This document shows, one piece after another, positions 39,893 to 50,119 of a stretch of 64,000 nt of DNA. Each line of letters opens with the position of its first letter. Position 1 is the first letter of the stretch. This DNA comes from Sepiola atlantica (lineage: Eukaryota > Mollusca > Cephalopoda > Sepiida > Sepiolidae): positions 5,891,480-5,955,479 of the forward strand of contig OY744553.1 in the NCBI GenBank assembly GCA_963556195.1. Direction: 5' to 3'. Made by a program: the position numbers and the translations under genes. The notes beneath the pieces were generated by a model. It saw only the letters and a program-made list of their open reading frames with translations. It did not search any database and was not told the DNA's origin.

Positions 39893-40640
39893 AGATCAGG
39901 CTGTCTGAAGATATCGGCTTCCTGACCCAAAATGCACCAAACATTGATGTTTTTTTTTTCTTTGCAAAACTGTCATATTCTGCAAAACCCAATACAAAAA
40001 AAAACAATTTCCATCCCTTCCTCAAAATGACCGGATTCGGCATTAAATAACCCGAAAAGGGTTGATATGCCATAAAACAAAACAACCAAACCTAACACCA
40101 TGGATAAATATTTCAAAATATAAAGAACTTGAAGCATAAAAACTTTTACTAAAATGACAAGACTAGGCATTAAATAACCCGAAAAGGGTTGATATGCCGT
40201 AAAACAAAACAACCAAACCTAACACCATGGATAAATATTTGAAAATATAAAGAACTTGAAGCATAAAAACTTTTACCAAAATGATCGGATTCGGCATTAA
40301 ATAACCTGAAAAGGGTTGATATGCCATAAAACAAAACAACCAAACCAAACACCATGAATAAATATTTGAAGATATAAAGAACTTGAAGCATAAAAACTTT
40401 TACCAAAATGACCGGATTCAACATTAAATAACCCGAAAAGGGTTGATATGCTGTAAAACAACCAAATTAAACACCATGAATAAATACTTGAACATATACA
40501 GAATTTGAAGCATAAAAACTTTTATCGAAATGACCGGAGTTAGCATTAAATAACCTGAAAAGGGTTGATATGCCATAAAACAAAACAACCATCTAAATAA
40601 TTCATGTGACTGAAGTCGCATTAAAGCGTTGCTTGACATT
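39893..40640 (+). mobile_element. Dispersed element E with a five-unit 127-bp array
   Basis: The head at 39893-40025 (CTGACCCAAAATGCACCAAA CATTGATG) matches 6660-6700. Monomers with GGATTCGGCATTAAATAA lie at about 40031, 40158, 40285, 40412 and 40535 (spacings near 127, 127, 127 and 122). As 127 is not a multiple of 3, the minus-strand frames seen here are coincidental. Confidence 0.85.
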
Positions 40641-41100
40641 TTTTTTTTATGGGAGTCGCTTCAGACAAGGTATGAAGCCACTTGATGTAAGGATCTAATT
40701 ATAATAATAAAAGGGGAGAGGACGGTAGAATAACACCAGAGATCGGAGCTCAGTCGAGCATCTATCATGGAAATCGATATTCAGAGTAGAGAAAGACTAG
40801 CAACTTTCTGTGAGAAAGGGGCTGTTCGAAGAGAAGAAACATCATCTCCCACTAGATTGCCAAGTCGATTTTGTACTCTGTCGAGGCAGGGAAGAGTGCT
40901 TTGAGCGGCACATCCCCAGACGTGACAGCAGAAATATAAAAAAATATAAAATTTCTGATACTAATGGGTCATCGTTTATCGAGACCCGAGGGCCACTCGA
41001 GGATAAGGGCTAAAGAGATTGTCGGTTGTACAATGAGTGGAATGAGCGGAAGATTTCTGAAGAGGAAATTTTTTTTATTTCTATGGAAGTCGCTCCAGAC
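40640..41100 (-). pseudogene. LINE A tail and LINE B fragment, inverted
   Basis: GGGAGTCGCTTCAGACAAGG, TATGAAGCCACTTGATGTAA (40650-40690) is the inverted LINE A 3' tail. 40725-41030 then carries LINE B antisense blocks (AGAGTAGAGAAAGACTAGCA, TTTTGTACTCTGTCGAGGCA). Another inverted tail piece is at 41070-41100. Joined debris. Confidence 0.65.
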
Positions 41101-41114
41101 AAGGCACTCGACTG

Positions 41115-41445
41115 AGCTCCAATCTCGGTTTCCTCTCTGTAGAACATTCTAAAACATTCACAGGTTGCTGAAAAAATGGTTGCATCATTCCACTGCTCTA
41201 GAAACTATCTTGACTCCTGATGCAATCTTCTACCTTTACAAGAGTCAGATATGTCTTAAGATGGAGTAATACTGCCACATCTGGGGAGGTGCCGCTCAGT
41301 GCATCCGCTCCCTTCTCTTGACAGAGAACAAAATCAACTTAGTGAGATATTATCTTTTCTGTTCCCTACGGCCCCATTCTCACAGAAGAGACGTCACTAG
41401 TCTTTCTCTACTCTATCTATGATTGTCATCTAAATATTCGTTAAA
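41115..41445 (+). pseudogene. LINE family B fragment, sense
   Basis: The plus strand reads LTPDAIFYLYKSQICLKME, then YCHIWGGAAQ and HRRDVTSLSLLYLS in successive frames. It is opposite in direction to its neighbours. Confidence 0.68.
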
Positions 41446-41514
41446 TAAATAAAACTAATTTCACTCTTGTGAATTGATTTATTTCAAATTGTAAAAATTA
41501 GATGTATTTTTTTG

Positions 41515-41768
41515 TTTTTTAATGGAAATCTCTCCAGACAAGGCATGAAGCCACTTGATGAAAGGAGCTAAAAAAAAAGAAAGAATACTACTTCAAGGTC
41601 AAAACCTAGCCAACGATAAGGTTTATATGGATAGATTCTTACCCCAAAACAGCAATTCTTCCCCCATTTGTCAGAAACATCGCTCATGGAATGTGAGGAC
41701 TAAAGGACAAAATAAGGGAAGCGAGAGATACGCGGCTGCCGAAAGTAAACACAAGGTCAACTTTCTAC
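41515..41768 (-). mobile_element. SINE-like family D, copy 3
   Basis: Inverted copy: GACAAGGCATGAAGCCACTT tail at 41536-41560, then AACGATAAGG, GACAAAATAAGGGAAGCGAG and GTAAACACAAGGTCAAC, matching 3131 and 16104 in reverse complement. Confidence 0.68.
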
Positions 41769-41779
41769 TCTCCTTGATT

Positions 41780-42110
41780 ATCCAAGACGATGGCTCAATA
41801 AGTATTTGTTTACATTAGACTTGAAGACGACCATGTTGTAGTCGGTTGGGAAGCAGACTCGTGATATTTTGTTCCACAGATGGGATGTTTTAGGAAAGAA
41901 ACTTTGTTCATGGAAGTTCCGTCTGTTATTTGTTTGGAAAAAATGATAGAGTAGAGAGAGACTAGCAGCATCTCTTTTGTGTGAAAGAGGCTGTAGGGAC
42001 AAGAAGAGAGCATCCCCCACTAGATTGCCAAGTTAATTTTGTCCTCTGTTGCGGCAGGAAAGAGTCCTCTGAGCGACACCTCCTCACATGTACAACGGGG
42101 TACTTCTTAA
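41780..42110 (-). pseudogene. LINE family B C-terminus, copy 5
   Basis: The minus strand reads SLFHTKEMLLVSLYSIIF, NFHEQSFFPKTSHLWNKIS and DYNMVVFKSNVNKYL. Frames shift between blocks; the catalytic part is absent. The left end stops at 41780 against GATGGCTCAATAAG. Confidence 0.72.
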
Positions 42111-42172
42111 CTCTTTTATTTTGTTGTCCATGCTCCCGGGCAACGTCGAGCAACCATGCTAGTATTTTATAA
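42100..42172 (+). repeat. Helitron-like 3' terminus motif, copy 6
   Basis: TTAACTCTTTTATTTTGTTG, then CTCCCGGGCAACGTCGAGC and ATGCTAGT. It abuts LINE B copy 5. Confidence 0.42.
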
Positions 42173-42174
42173 AG

Positions 42175-42640
42175 CTTGGACTAAGAAGCTTTAATTGTGG
42201 ATTGACTACTGGTCAGTTTGTTGACTTGGCGGAAAGAAATCAAAGATAACGGTTGGGGCCTTTGAATAAAAGCCACATGTCTCCGAGGGAGGAGAAGAAC
42301 ATTTCTTTGCGACTCTCGTCTTGGAAGTTTGTGCCATCAGAGACGGCAATACAGCGTGTGGCGAGGAGTCTGTAAGTCTCCGAGTTGCGTCCGGCTAACA
42401 CCGAATTAGTACCAGAGTGGTTTCGAACCAACTCGTGCAGAAAGCGCTAATACTATCAGACTTGCTTCAAATCGAATCGATAAACGCTGACAGAAACAAC
42501 TCGCTTGGAACAGATGAAACGTTTCCTGGAACTGTTTGGTCTGCCACGCCAAGACCTCTTTGCAACTACAGCTGGGGTTACAGATGTATCTACGCATCTC
42601 TTTAAGAGGCGCTGACCACCGGTCCATTTATCATGCTTAG
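42175..42640. other. Unassigned mixed-composition DNA
   Basis: Less AT-rich than its surroundings, with overlapping open stretches of 60-73 residues on both strands and no recognised domain. It may be a diverged coding repeat. Confidence 0.3.
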
Positions 42641-42649
42641 ATTTGAAAT

Positions 42650-45085
42650 AGAATTTTCTTTGGTCCGTCACGCTTAAGTTTGAAGTGTCATTTTCGTTGG
42701 TCTGTCATGTTTAATTTAAAAATAGCATTTTCGTTGGTCTGTCATGTTTAATTTAAAAATAGCATTTTCGTTGGTCTGTCATGTTTAATTTAAAAATAGC
42801 TTTTTTGTTGGTCTGTCATGTTTAATTTTAAAAAAGCATTTTCGTTGGTCTGTCATGTTTCATTTTAAAATAGCATTTTCGTTGGTCTGTCATGTTTAAT
42901 TTAAAAATAGCTTTTTCGTTGGTCTGTCATGTTTAATTTAAAAATAGCATTTTCGTTGGTCTGTCATGTTTAATTTAAAAATAGCATTTTCGTTGGTCTG
43001 TCATGTTTAATTTTAAAATAGCATTTTCGTTGGTCTGTCATGTTTAATTTAAAAATAGCATTTTCGTTGGTCTGTCATGCTTCAGTTTGAAATAGCATTT
43101 TCGTTGGTCTGTCATGTTTAATTTAAAAATAGCATTTTCGTTGGTCTGTCATGCTTCAGTTTGAAATAGCATTTTCGTTGGTCTGTCATGCTTAATTTAA
43201 AAATAGCATTTTCGTTGGTCTGTCATGTTTAATTTAAAAATAGCATTTTCGTTGGTCTGTCATGTTTAATTTAAAAATAGCATTTTCGTTGGTCTGTCAT
43301 GTTTAATTTAAAAATAGCATTTTCGTTGGTCTGTCATGCTTTAGTTTGAAATAGCATTTTTGTTGGTATGTTATGCTTAAGTTTGAAATAGCATTTTCGT
43401 TGGTCTGTCATGTTTAATTTAAAAATAGCATTTTCGTTGGTCTGTCATGTTTAATTTAAAAATAGCATTTTCGTTGGTCTGTCATGTTTAATTTAAAAAT
43501 AGCATTTTCGTTGGTCTGTCATGTTTAATTTAAAAATAGCATTTTCGTTGGTCTGTCATGCTTAAGTTTGAAATAGCATTTTCGTTGGTCTGTCATGTTT
43601 AATTAAATAATAGCATTTTCGTTGGTCTGTCATGCTTCTGTTTGAAATAGCATTTTCGTTGGTCTGTCATGTTTAATTTAAAAATAGCATTTTCGTTGGT
43701 CTGTCATGTTTAATTTAAAAATAGCATTTTCGTTGGTCTGTCATGTTTAATTTAAAAATAGCATTTTCGTTGGTCTGTCATGTTTAATTTAAAAATAGCA
43801 TTTTCGTTGGTCTGTCATGTTTAATTTAAAAATAGCATTTTCGTTGGTCTGTCATGTTTAATTTAAAAATAGCATTTTCGTTGGTCTGTCATGCTTAAGT
43901 TTGAAATAGCATTTTTGTTGGTCTGTCATGTTTAATTTAAAAATAGCATTTTCGTTGGTCTGTCATGTTTAATTTAAAAATAGCATTTTTGTTGGTCTGT
44001 GATGCTTAATTTAAAAATAGCATTTTCGTTGGTCTGTCATGTTTAATTTAAAAATAGCATTTTCGTTGGTCTGTCATGCTTCAGTTTGAAATAGCATTTT
44101 CGTTGGTCTGTTATGTTTAATTTTGAAATAGCATTTTCGTTGGTCTGTCATGCTTAAGTTTGAAATAGCATTTTCGTTGGTCTGTCCTGTTTAATTTAAA
44201 AATAGCATTTTCGTTGGTCTGTCATGCTTCTGTTTGAAATAGCATTTTCGTTGGTCTGTCATGTTTAATTTTGAAATAGCATTTTCGTTGGTCTGTCATG
44301 TTTAATTTAAAAATAGCATTTTCGTTGGTCTGTCATGTTTAATTTTAAAATAGCATTTTCGTTGGTCTGTCATGTTTAATTTAAAAATAGCATTTTCGTT
44401 GGTCTGTCATGCTTCAGTTTGAAATAGCATTTTCGTTGGTCTGTCATGTTTAATTTAAAAATAGCATTTTCGTTGGTCTGTCATGTTTAATTTAAAAATA
44501 GCATTTTCGTTGGTCTTTCATGCTTCAGTTTGAAATAGCATTTTCGTTGGTCTTTCATGTTTAATTTAAAAATAGCATTTTCGTTGATCTGTCATGTTTA
44601 ATTTAAAATAGCATTTTCGTTGGTCTGTCATGCTTCAGTTTGAAATAGCATTTTCGTTGGTCTGTCATGTTTAATTTAAAAATAGCATTTTCGTTGGTCT
44701 GTCATGTTTAATTTAAAAATAGCATTTTCGTTGGTCTGTCATGTTTAATTTAAAAATAGCATTTTCGTTGGTCTGTCATGTTTAATTTTGAAATAGCATT
44801 TTCGTTGGTCTGTCATGCTTAAGTTTGAAATAGCATTTTCGTTGGTCTGTCATGTTTAATTAAAAAAACATTTTCGTTGGTCTGTCATGTTTAATTTAAA
44901 AATAGCATTTTCGTTGGTCTGTCATGCTTAAGTTTGAAATAGCATTTTCGTAAGTCTGTGATGCTTAATTTAAAAATATCATTTTCATAAGTCTTTGACA
45001 TTTAAATTATAAATAGCATTTTGTTGGTCTGTCATGCTTAATTTTGAAATAGCATTTTTGTTGGTCTGTCATGCTTAATTTTGAA
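42650..45085. repeat. 37-bp minisatellite, about 65 units
   Basis: The core TAGCATTTTCGTTGGTCTGT then CATG is joined to one of two linkers: TTTAATTTAAAAA (common) or CTTAAGTTTGAAA / CTTCAGTTTGAAA (minor). The two forms are interspersed in a non-periodic order. Edge units are diverged, as expected from unequal exchange. There is no coding and there are no unique spacers. Confidence 0.97.
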
Positions 45086-45172
45086 ATGAGTGCAAACAGA
45101 TAAGTTACCGAAAGTCATAATTTGAAAAAATATAAAAATAAAGATAAGATCCCAACTTATCTGTTTGCACTT
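45086..45172. repeat. Inverted repeat at the right edge of the minisatellite
   Basis: AGTGCAAACAGATAAGTT at 45090-45107 is inverted at about 45148-45168. A short terminal repeat of a small element is possible. Confidence 0.6.
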
Positions 45173-45289
45173 CTCTGACGATAAGATATTCTTTGAAAAG
45201 ACATTGCTTAAGGAAGAAATAATAACATTTATTTTATTTGAAACCCTTTATTTTGAACAACTAATGACTGTCCTTTTAGGCAAAACTTA

Positions 45290-45900
45290 GTAACATTTCA
45301 CATCAAACAAAGCACCTACCATAGAAAAATCGATAGAGTATTGATTTACTCCTCTCCAGGAGTTAGGCACAAGGCCAGTTTTTATCTTACTCCCACAAGT
45401 AAGATGTGACCCAAGGTCGGATCGGGAAAGTGGGGTTTAAAAATTGCCTGGGCAGCCCCGTTGGCATTTCCGGTATGGGCGCCTCAGGCAGTAAGCAATA
45501 AACTTACTCCTCCCCAAAGAGAGGAGGCGAAGCCTGGGAGGGTGGACCTCATAGAACTGCACAGGACAGACCCATAGATCGGTGTAAATCAAGACCCGAA
45601 GGCCAAGACAATACCAGTCTATGGGGTGCAGTATCCATCGGAACAGATACTACACTTTGATCTTGACCAAAAGGCCAAGTAGAGAAAGACTAGTAACTTT
45701 CTGTCAGAGAGGGGGAAGAGAACACATCATCTCGCACTAAATTGCAAAGTCGATTTTATACTCTGAGCGGCACCTCCCCAGACGTGGCAGCAGTACTTAA
45801 AAAAAAAAATGTTTATACTAATGGGTCACCGCTTATCAAGGCCTGGGGCTCACTCGAGGATAAGGGTTAAAAAGATTGTCGGTTCGACAGTGAACGCCAT
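45290..45900 (-). pseudogene. LINE family B fragment split by a SINE
   Basis: Left part 45290-45340 (AAATCGATAGAGTA) and right part 45678-45900 (GTAGAGAAAGACTAG, CCTCCCCAGACGTGGCAGCA) rejoin to CGATAGAGTAGAGAAAGAC, the sequence found intact at 15860-15900 and 40775-40800. Confidence 0.8.
45341..45676 (-). mobile_element. U2-headed SINE type A, copy 5
   Basis: On the minus strand it starts GGCCTTTTGGTCAAGATC, AAAGTGTAGTATCTGTTCC and ends with AACTCCTGGAGAGGAGTAAA. About 40 bp are missing between GGGTTT and AAAAATTGCC. The flanking AGTA (45337-45340, 45678-45681) fits a 4-bp duplication in a LINE B copy. Confidence 0.9.
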
Positions 45901-45904
45901 CACG

Positions 45905-46665
45905 ACTATGTTTCGTGTTGATGAAAGTGTTTGAATAAAATTGATTTAAATTGTAGGGAAGAAGTTTGTCCTTTTAGCCAAAACATGGCGCCCCTTCGTA
46001 TCAAACAAGGTCAGTAGGATGGATACGGAGGCAGCAACCCTACTAAAAAATAGCCATCCCAACATTCTTCTCACAAATACTTAGAGTATCAGTGCTGGCA
46101 TCTAAATGTCTTCTTTTTTTCATAATATTTCTCAGTACTAGGACTTATACCCGAGTCTTTGAGGCATACAATCAAAAAGTTGCCCCCCCCCCTCTGCATG
46201 CCACTGTATGTCATAACACAGACACTCCCAACCAATCCATAAACCATTCACAGTATGCATTGTTTATGCATAGAAAAACCCAAAAGGGTTGATATGCCGT
46301 AAAACAGAATAATATCAAAGTAACGGATGAGTCGTTTGCAATAGACATGTTTCAGCATTAAATATCTGAAACAAAAAAAGAAGGGGTTGATATGCCAAAA
46401 TATGACCTGACCTTTAATCATGAATATATTTAACCATTTTTGGTTTGTCTGGTAGCAAATTGGGAGGGGGTGGGGGTTATAAAAAAGTTTTACAAGAAGG
46501 GTTGCAAGTCAAATTGATCGTAAAATGTCAAAGGTCAACAGTTTTGAAGGAAACCCTTGGGGAAAGTTAAAAGGTCATAACCCGGGCACTCTCTCTCTTT
46601 TGGGTGGGTGGGGGATTTTGGAAGTGATGTTTGTAAAGAGCATTTTATTGGCCACTGGCACTTTA
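45905..46665. other. Mixed DNA with a degenerate 127-bp monomer
   Basis: At 46265-46400 AAAAGGGTTGATATGCCGTA and GGGGTTGATATGCCAAA are remnants of element E. No gene is supported in the rest. Confidence 0.5.
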
Positions 46666-46669
46666 TTTT

Positions 46670-46671
<2 letters not shown>

Positions 46672-46719
<48 letters not shown>

Positions 46720-47040
46720 ATCTCTATCTCTCTCTCCTTCACTCTCTCTTTTTATCCCTCACTCTATTTCTCTCTTTCTAAGAGAGTAACTGTCCCTTAG
46801 TATCCATCTTTTCCTTTCTTTTTCTCTTTTTCTTTCTTTCTTTTTCTCTGTTTCTTTCTTTTTCTCTGTTTCTTTCTTTCTTTTTCTCTTTTTCTTTCTT
46901 TCTTTTTCTCTCTTTCTCTCTTTCTCTTTTTCTCTCTTTCTCCTTCTCTTTCTCTCTCTTTCTCTCTCACCTTTTTTCTCTCTCTCACCCTCATTCTTTC
47001 TATCTCTCTCTGTCTCCTCCCTTCTCTCTGAGAGTAACCC
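46672..47040. repeat. (CT)n and TTTCTTTC tracts
   Basis: (CT)n at 46676-46710, then TTTCTCTGTTTC-type units. The open frames are compositional. Confidence 0.95.
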
Positions 47041-47214
47041 TCTTCATCTTTTTTCCTTCTCGGTTTAAAAATCAATATATGTGATTGGGTTTTATCTTTT
47101 GGTACATATAATTATTTACCTATCTCCCCACAAAGGATCAATGTGACACTGGGTCGGTCTTATTAGACACTGCGTGTTTACGACCTGTAACCCATAGAAC
47201 AGGAGACTCCATTG

Positions 47215-47420
47215 GTATGGTCGCATTGAAAGAATGAATGAGAGTTCTTGAGTTAGTAGATGTAGAACAGTTGAAGTAGCAGGGTCAGTTCACAGGAGAA
47301 GGCCAAAGAAAACAGGAACTGAGAGGAACTGATAAAGATGAACATGAGAAAAAGAAGGATTAACAAAGACCTGGCCAGAGATAGGTTATAAAGAAGTAGG
47401 AGATATGTTATGATAGCGAA
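47215..47420 (+). mobile_element. RTE-like LINE 3' end, copy 3
   Basis: GAATGAATGAGAGTTCTTGA, CAGTTCACAGGAGAAGGCCA and CAAAGACCTGGCCAGAGATA match the copies at 28355 and 56265; the ATG-repeat tail is not present. Confidence 0.62.
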
Positions 47421-47535
47421 TAAGAGGAAGTCAAATACTTTCATAATAGTGTATTTATTTGATCAAGGTATTTATATACATGCACACACACTGTCTGACA
47501 GCTAATCCACTTAGAGAAGGTGCTCGTTATATTGT

Positions 47536-48345
47536 CTGAAATATACGACCGTAGGGAGTATATTTTCGCTAGTCCACAAAAAATTTTCTTTTTTCCTTTT
47601 TAAACAAAAAATATAGGGAGACAAATTTTTTTTTTTTTTTTTTTTTTTAACTAAAAATATTTTTGGTCCGAAACAGAAAATCAATGTCTCACCACCCAAG
47701 AACGCGACAGCCTAACAAAAATAGACGACCGTTAGGGAGTCTATTTTTGTTAGTCCACTTATAATATCACGGAGATTTTGTCTGTCGGTCAGCTGAAATT
47801 TTTCTAAACGTAAGAAACTTATTTTACATAAATAAATAAACTATAAGGAAACATGACTCGAGGCCTTCAGTCTGAGTCGTTACTGACTCAGCTAACTGAC
47901 TCAGCTTATTAAAGTCTTTCAAATTAACTCACTTAAACAATTCACTGAACCCGCTCGGTTGACTGGTACTCTTCAGTTACAGCAGGAGGTTACGCGGCAG
48001 CCTAGCTAAAATATACGACCGTAGGGAGGATATTTTGGCTAGTCCACTTATAATATAACAGAACACTTTCTCTGTCTGTTTGTCAGCGGAAATTTTTCTT
48101 ACATAAGAAACTTATTTTACATTAATAACAATAAAGAAACTTGACGCCTGCACTGGGAATCGAAACCGCGAACCTGAGGCCTGCAGTCTTAGTCGTTACT
48201 GACTGAGCTAACGGACTGAACTTATGAAAGTCTTTCAAATGAACTCACTTAAACAATCTGCTGAACCCGCTTGGTTAACAGTGAAACTCTTCAGTCACAG
48301 GAGGAAGAGACGCGGCAGATTAGCTAAAATATACGACCATAGGGG
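47536..48345. repeat. Tandem units with a conserved hairpin (loop CGACCGT.AGGGAG)
   Basis: Hairpins at 47536-47572, 47712-47753 and 48002-48042, plus a truncated one at 48319-48345. The second is a perfect 15-bp stem, CTAACAAAAATAGAC with GTCTATTTTTGTTAG, around GACCGTTAGGGA. Stem bases differ between copies but pairing is mostly kept while the loop is kept unchanged, and GCTAGTCCACTTATAATAT follows. Units of about 290 and 318 bp run from hairpin to hairpin and contain an inverted tRNA-like segment (about 47865-47895, 48145-48210). Loop conservation with stem covariation points to selection on RNA or DNA structure. Confidence 0.8.
48140..48215 (-). mobile_element. tRNA-derived SINE head
   Basis: The reverse complement reads CCGTTAGCTCAGTCAGTAAC (A-box) and GCGGTTTCGATTCCCAGTGC (B-box) with tRNA spacing. 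A partner copy with a deleted B-box region lies at about 47860-47900. Confidence 0.65.
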
Positions 48346-48349
48346 GGGG

Positions 48350-48562
48350 GGGGGTAGTGTCCTATCTGTTCTGTTTTCATGATATAATCCTCCTCGACAT
48401 TAACTCCTCCTTTTTAGGGAAAGAGGGGTGTTCGTCATGATACCGTCCTATTAATCATCTCCTTCTTTGAGGTCAGTGTAGTATATGTTCGTTCAGCATG
48501 ATATCATCCTCTCAGACTAGCAAAAGAATGCTCCCACCAGAGGGAGCATATATTTGCTAGTT
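48350..48562 (+). repeat. U2-like motif repeats (possible type C) and a second hairpin
   Basis: GTAGTGTCCTATCTGTTCTG and GTCAGTGTAGTATATGTTCG resemble the U2 GTGTAGTATCTGTTC segment, each followed by CATGATAT.ATCCTC. A similar piece is at 54545-54580. At 48525-48560 CTAGCAAA..ATGCTCCC ACCAGA GGGAGCAT..TTTGCTAG forms a stem of at least 14 pairs. Confidence 0.45.
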
Positions 48563-48564
48563 GT

Positions 48565-48895
48565 TGTTGTTGGCATCCGTCTGTCTCAGGAGACAATGGA
48601 GTTCTGCACCTCAGATTTGTCCGTTGCCGAATTGCAGCGTTTACTGTGACTGTGCAAGCCTATCCTGGATCGACAGGCTCTGTTGCACTTGCCTCTGATG
48701 TAGGTGGTGTCTGTTTGTGCTCTCTCCTCTCCCTACGCTGCTGGTCTCTCCTCTCCTTACTCCTCTTGCAGCATGCCTTTACAGCTCTTCTTCAACGGCT
48801 GCGATCTTCAGTGACGGACTCCCAGCCTGTTGGGTCGATGCCCCGTGCCCTCATGTCTCGATTGCAGACATCCTTGTAGAATAGGACATTTGCTA
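48565..48895 (-). pseudogene. LINE C-terminus with a cysteine/histidine cluster
   Basis: The minus strand reads YKDVCNRDMRARGIDPTGWE, SVTEDRSRWRRAVKAC and CNRACRSRIGLHSHSKRC, the end of a LINE protein with a C-x(3)-C-x(6)-[GL]-x-H-x(4)-C knuckle. The conserved preceding R/K-rich helix is present. The frame is short and cut by the TA array at 48898. Confidence 0.78.
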
Positions 48896-48896
<1 letters not shown>

Positions 48897-48938
<42 letters not shown>

Positions 48939-48941
48939 CTA

Positions 48942-48980
<39 letters not shown>
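48897..48980. repeat. Two (TA)n arrays separated by TTTGCTAGTA
   Basis: TA at 48898-48935 and 48943-48980. Confidence 0.95.
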
Positions 48981-48987
<7 letters not shown>

Positions 48988-49617
48988 ATAAAATGAAGTA
49001 ATAAAATAAGGTGTCAATCAAATTTTATTAGAATTCAAAGTTCCAGCAAAGTATCCTTAAGTCCTTAACTCATGAGTTTTCAAAGATAATTCTTCTCTTC
49101 AGAGGACCATTACCGCAGTTATACTACTACAGGTAATAAAATTACGCTTTGAAAATATATAAAATTATATACACAAATACATAAAAATACATAACATCAA
49201 ACATATCAACCCAAAAACATACTTTTTGTTGATTCCATACAGTCCTGGATAACTTTGCCAGCCTCTTCAATTTCACGTATATGGACTGCTGTTTATAACT
49301 TGGAGTAATGTCTTTCCTGATTATGCTTCTCAATTTGTATGACCTGGATGGACTGTATGGAATCAACAAAAAGTATGTTTTTGGGTTGATATGTTTGATG
49401 TTATGTATTTTTATGTATTTGTGTGTATAATTTTATATATTTTCAAAGCGTAATTTTATTACCTGTAGTAGTATAACTGCGGTAATGGTCCTCTGAAGAG
49501 AAGAATTATCTTTGAAAACTCATGAGCTAAGGACTTAAGGATACTTTGCTTGAACTTTTAATTCTAATAAAATTTGATTGACACCTTATTTTATTACTTC
49601 ATTTTATATTATAATAT
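48981..49617. repeat. Very long palindrome, arms about 266 bp
   Basis: Arms at 48981-49245 and 49350-49617 are nearly identical (AAGGTGTCAATCAAATTTTA, ATTACCGCAGTTATACTACT, CATATCAACCCAAAAACATA). The spacer is about 104 bp. Each arm holds CTGAAGA, AAGA/TCTT stem, GAAA (49078-49102 minus strand and its mirror near 49494-49518), again a hammerhead-like core. It abuts the TA arrays. Confidence 0.9.
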
Positions 49618-49715
49618 TAATGCTCTATCCAGTATATTGAGCTTCAGTTTTTATCCGGATGTTTCACTAATTATAAGATATTAGTTGACGCTTATATCTT
49701 TTGTTGGATTGCTTC

Positions 49716-49766
<51 letters not shown>
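49716..49766. repeat. (TA)n microsatellite
   Basis: Pure TA. Confidence 0.95.
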
Positions 49767-49769
<3 letters not shown>

Positions 49770-49845
49770 ATCCAGGTAAAGTAAACATTCACAGGATAAA
49801 AATCAAAAGAATCATAGAGAGTACTCAGTATCAAATAGAGCTTTT

Positions 49846-50112
49846 ATATATGATTATTTTTATTTATACAGACATGTGCATAATCTGTGACACTGGCATG
49901 TCGATGTTATCGATCAACAGCTGTTAGAAACTGAGATCTCATCAGGCAGAATAAAAATCTGATCCTTATCTTAGGTCATATTTGGAAAGGAAGGATCAGA
50001 TGTTCATTCTGCCTGATGAGATCTCAGTTTCTAACCGCTGTTGATCGATAACATCGACATGCCAGTGTCGTAGATTATGCACATGTCTGTATAAATAAAA
50101 ATAATCATATAT
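49846..50112. repeat. Palindrome, arms about 122 bp
   Basis: Arms at 49846-49967 and 49991-50112 share TGATTATTTTTATTTATACA, CATGTCGATGTTATCGATCA and CTGAGATCTCATCAGGCAGA. The core CCTGATGAGATCTCAG has the CTGATGA part only; no GAAA at the expected place. Confidence 0.88.
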
Positions 50113-50119
50113 TTTTTTC

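Noticed and set aside
42650..45085. CRISPR-like array
   Set aside because: Units are contiguous with no unique spacers, and the DNA is eukaryotic. The same holds for 13374-14095 and 19481-21368.
46672..47075. Arg/Glu/Lys-rich coiled-coil protein on the minus strand
   Set aside because: Complement of TTTCTCTC repeats.
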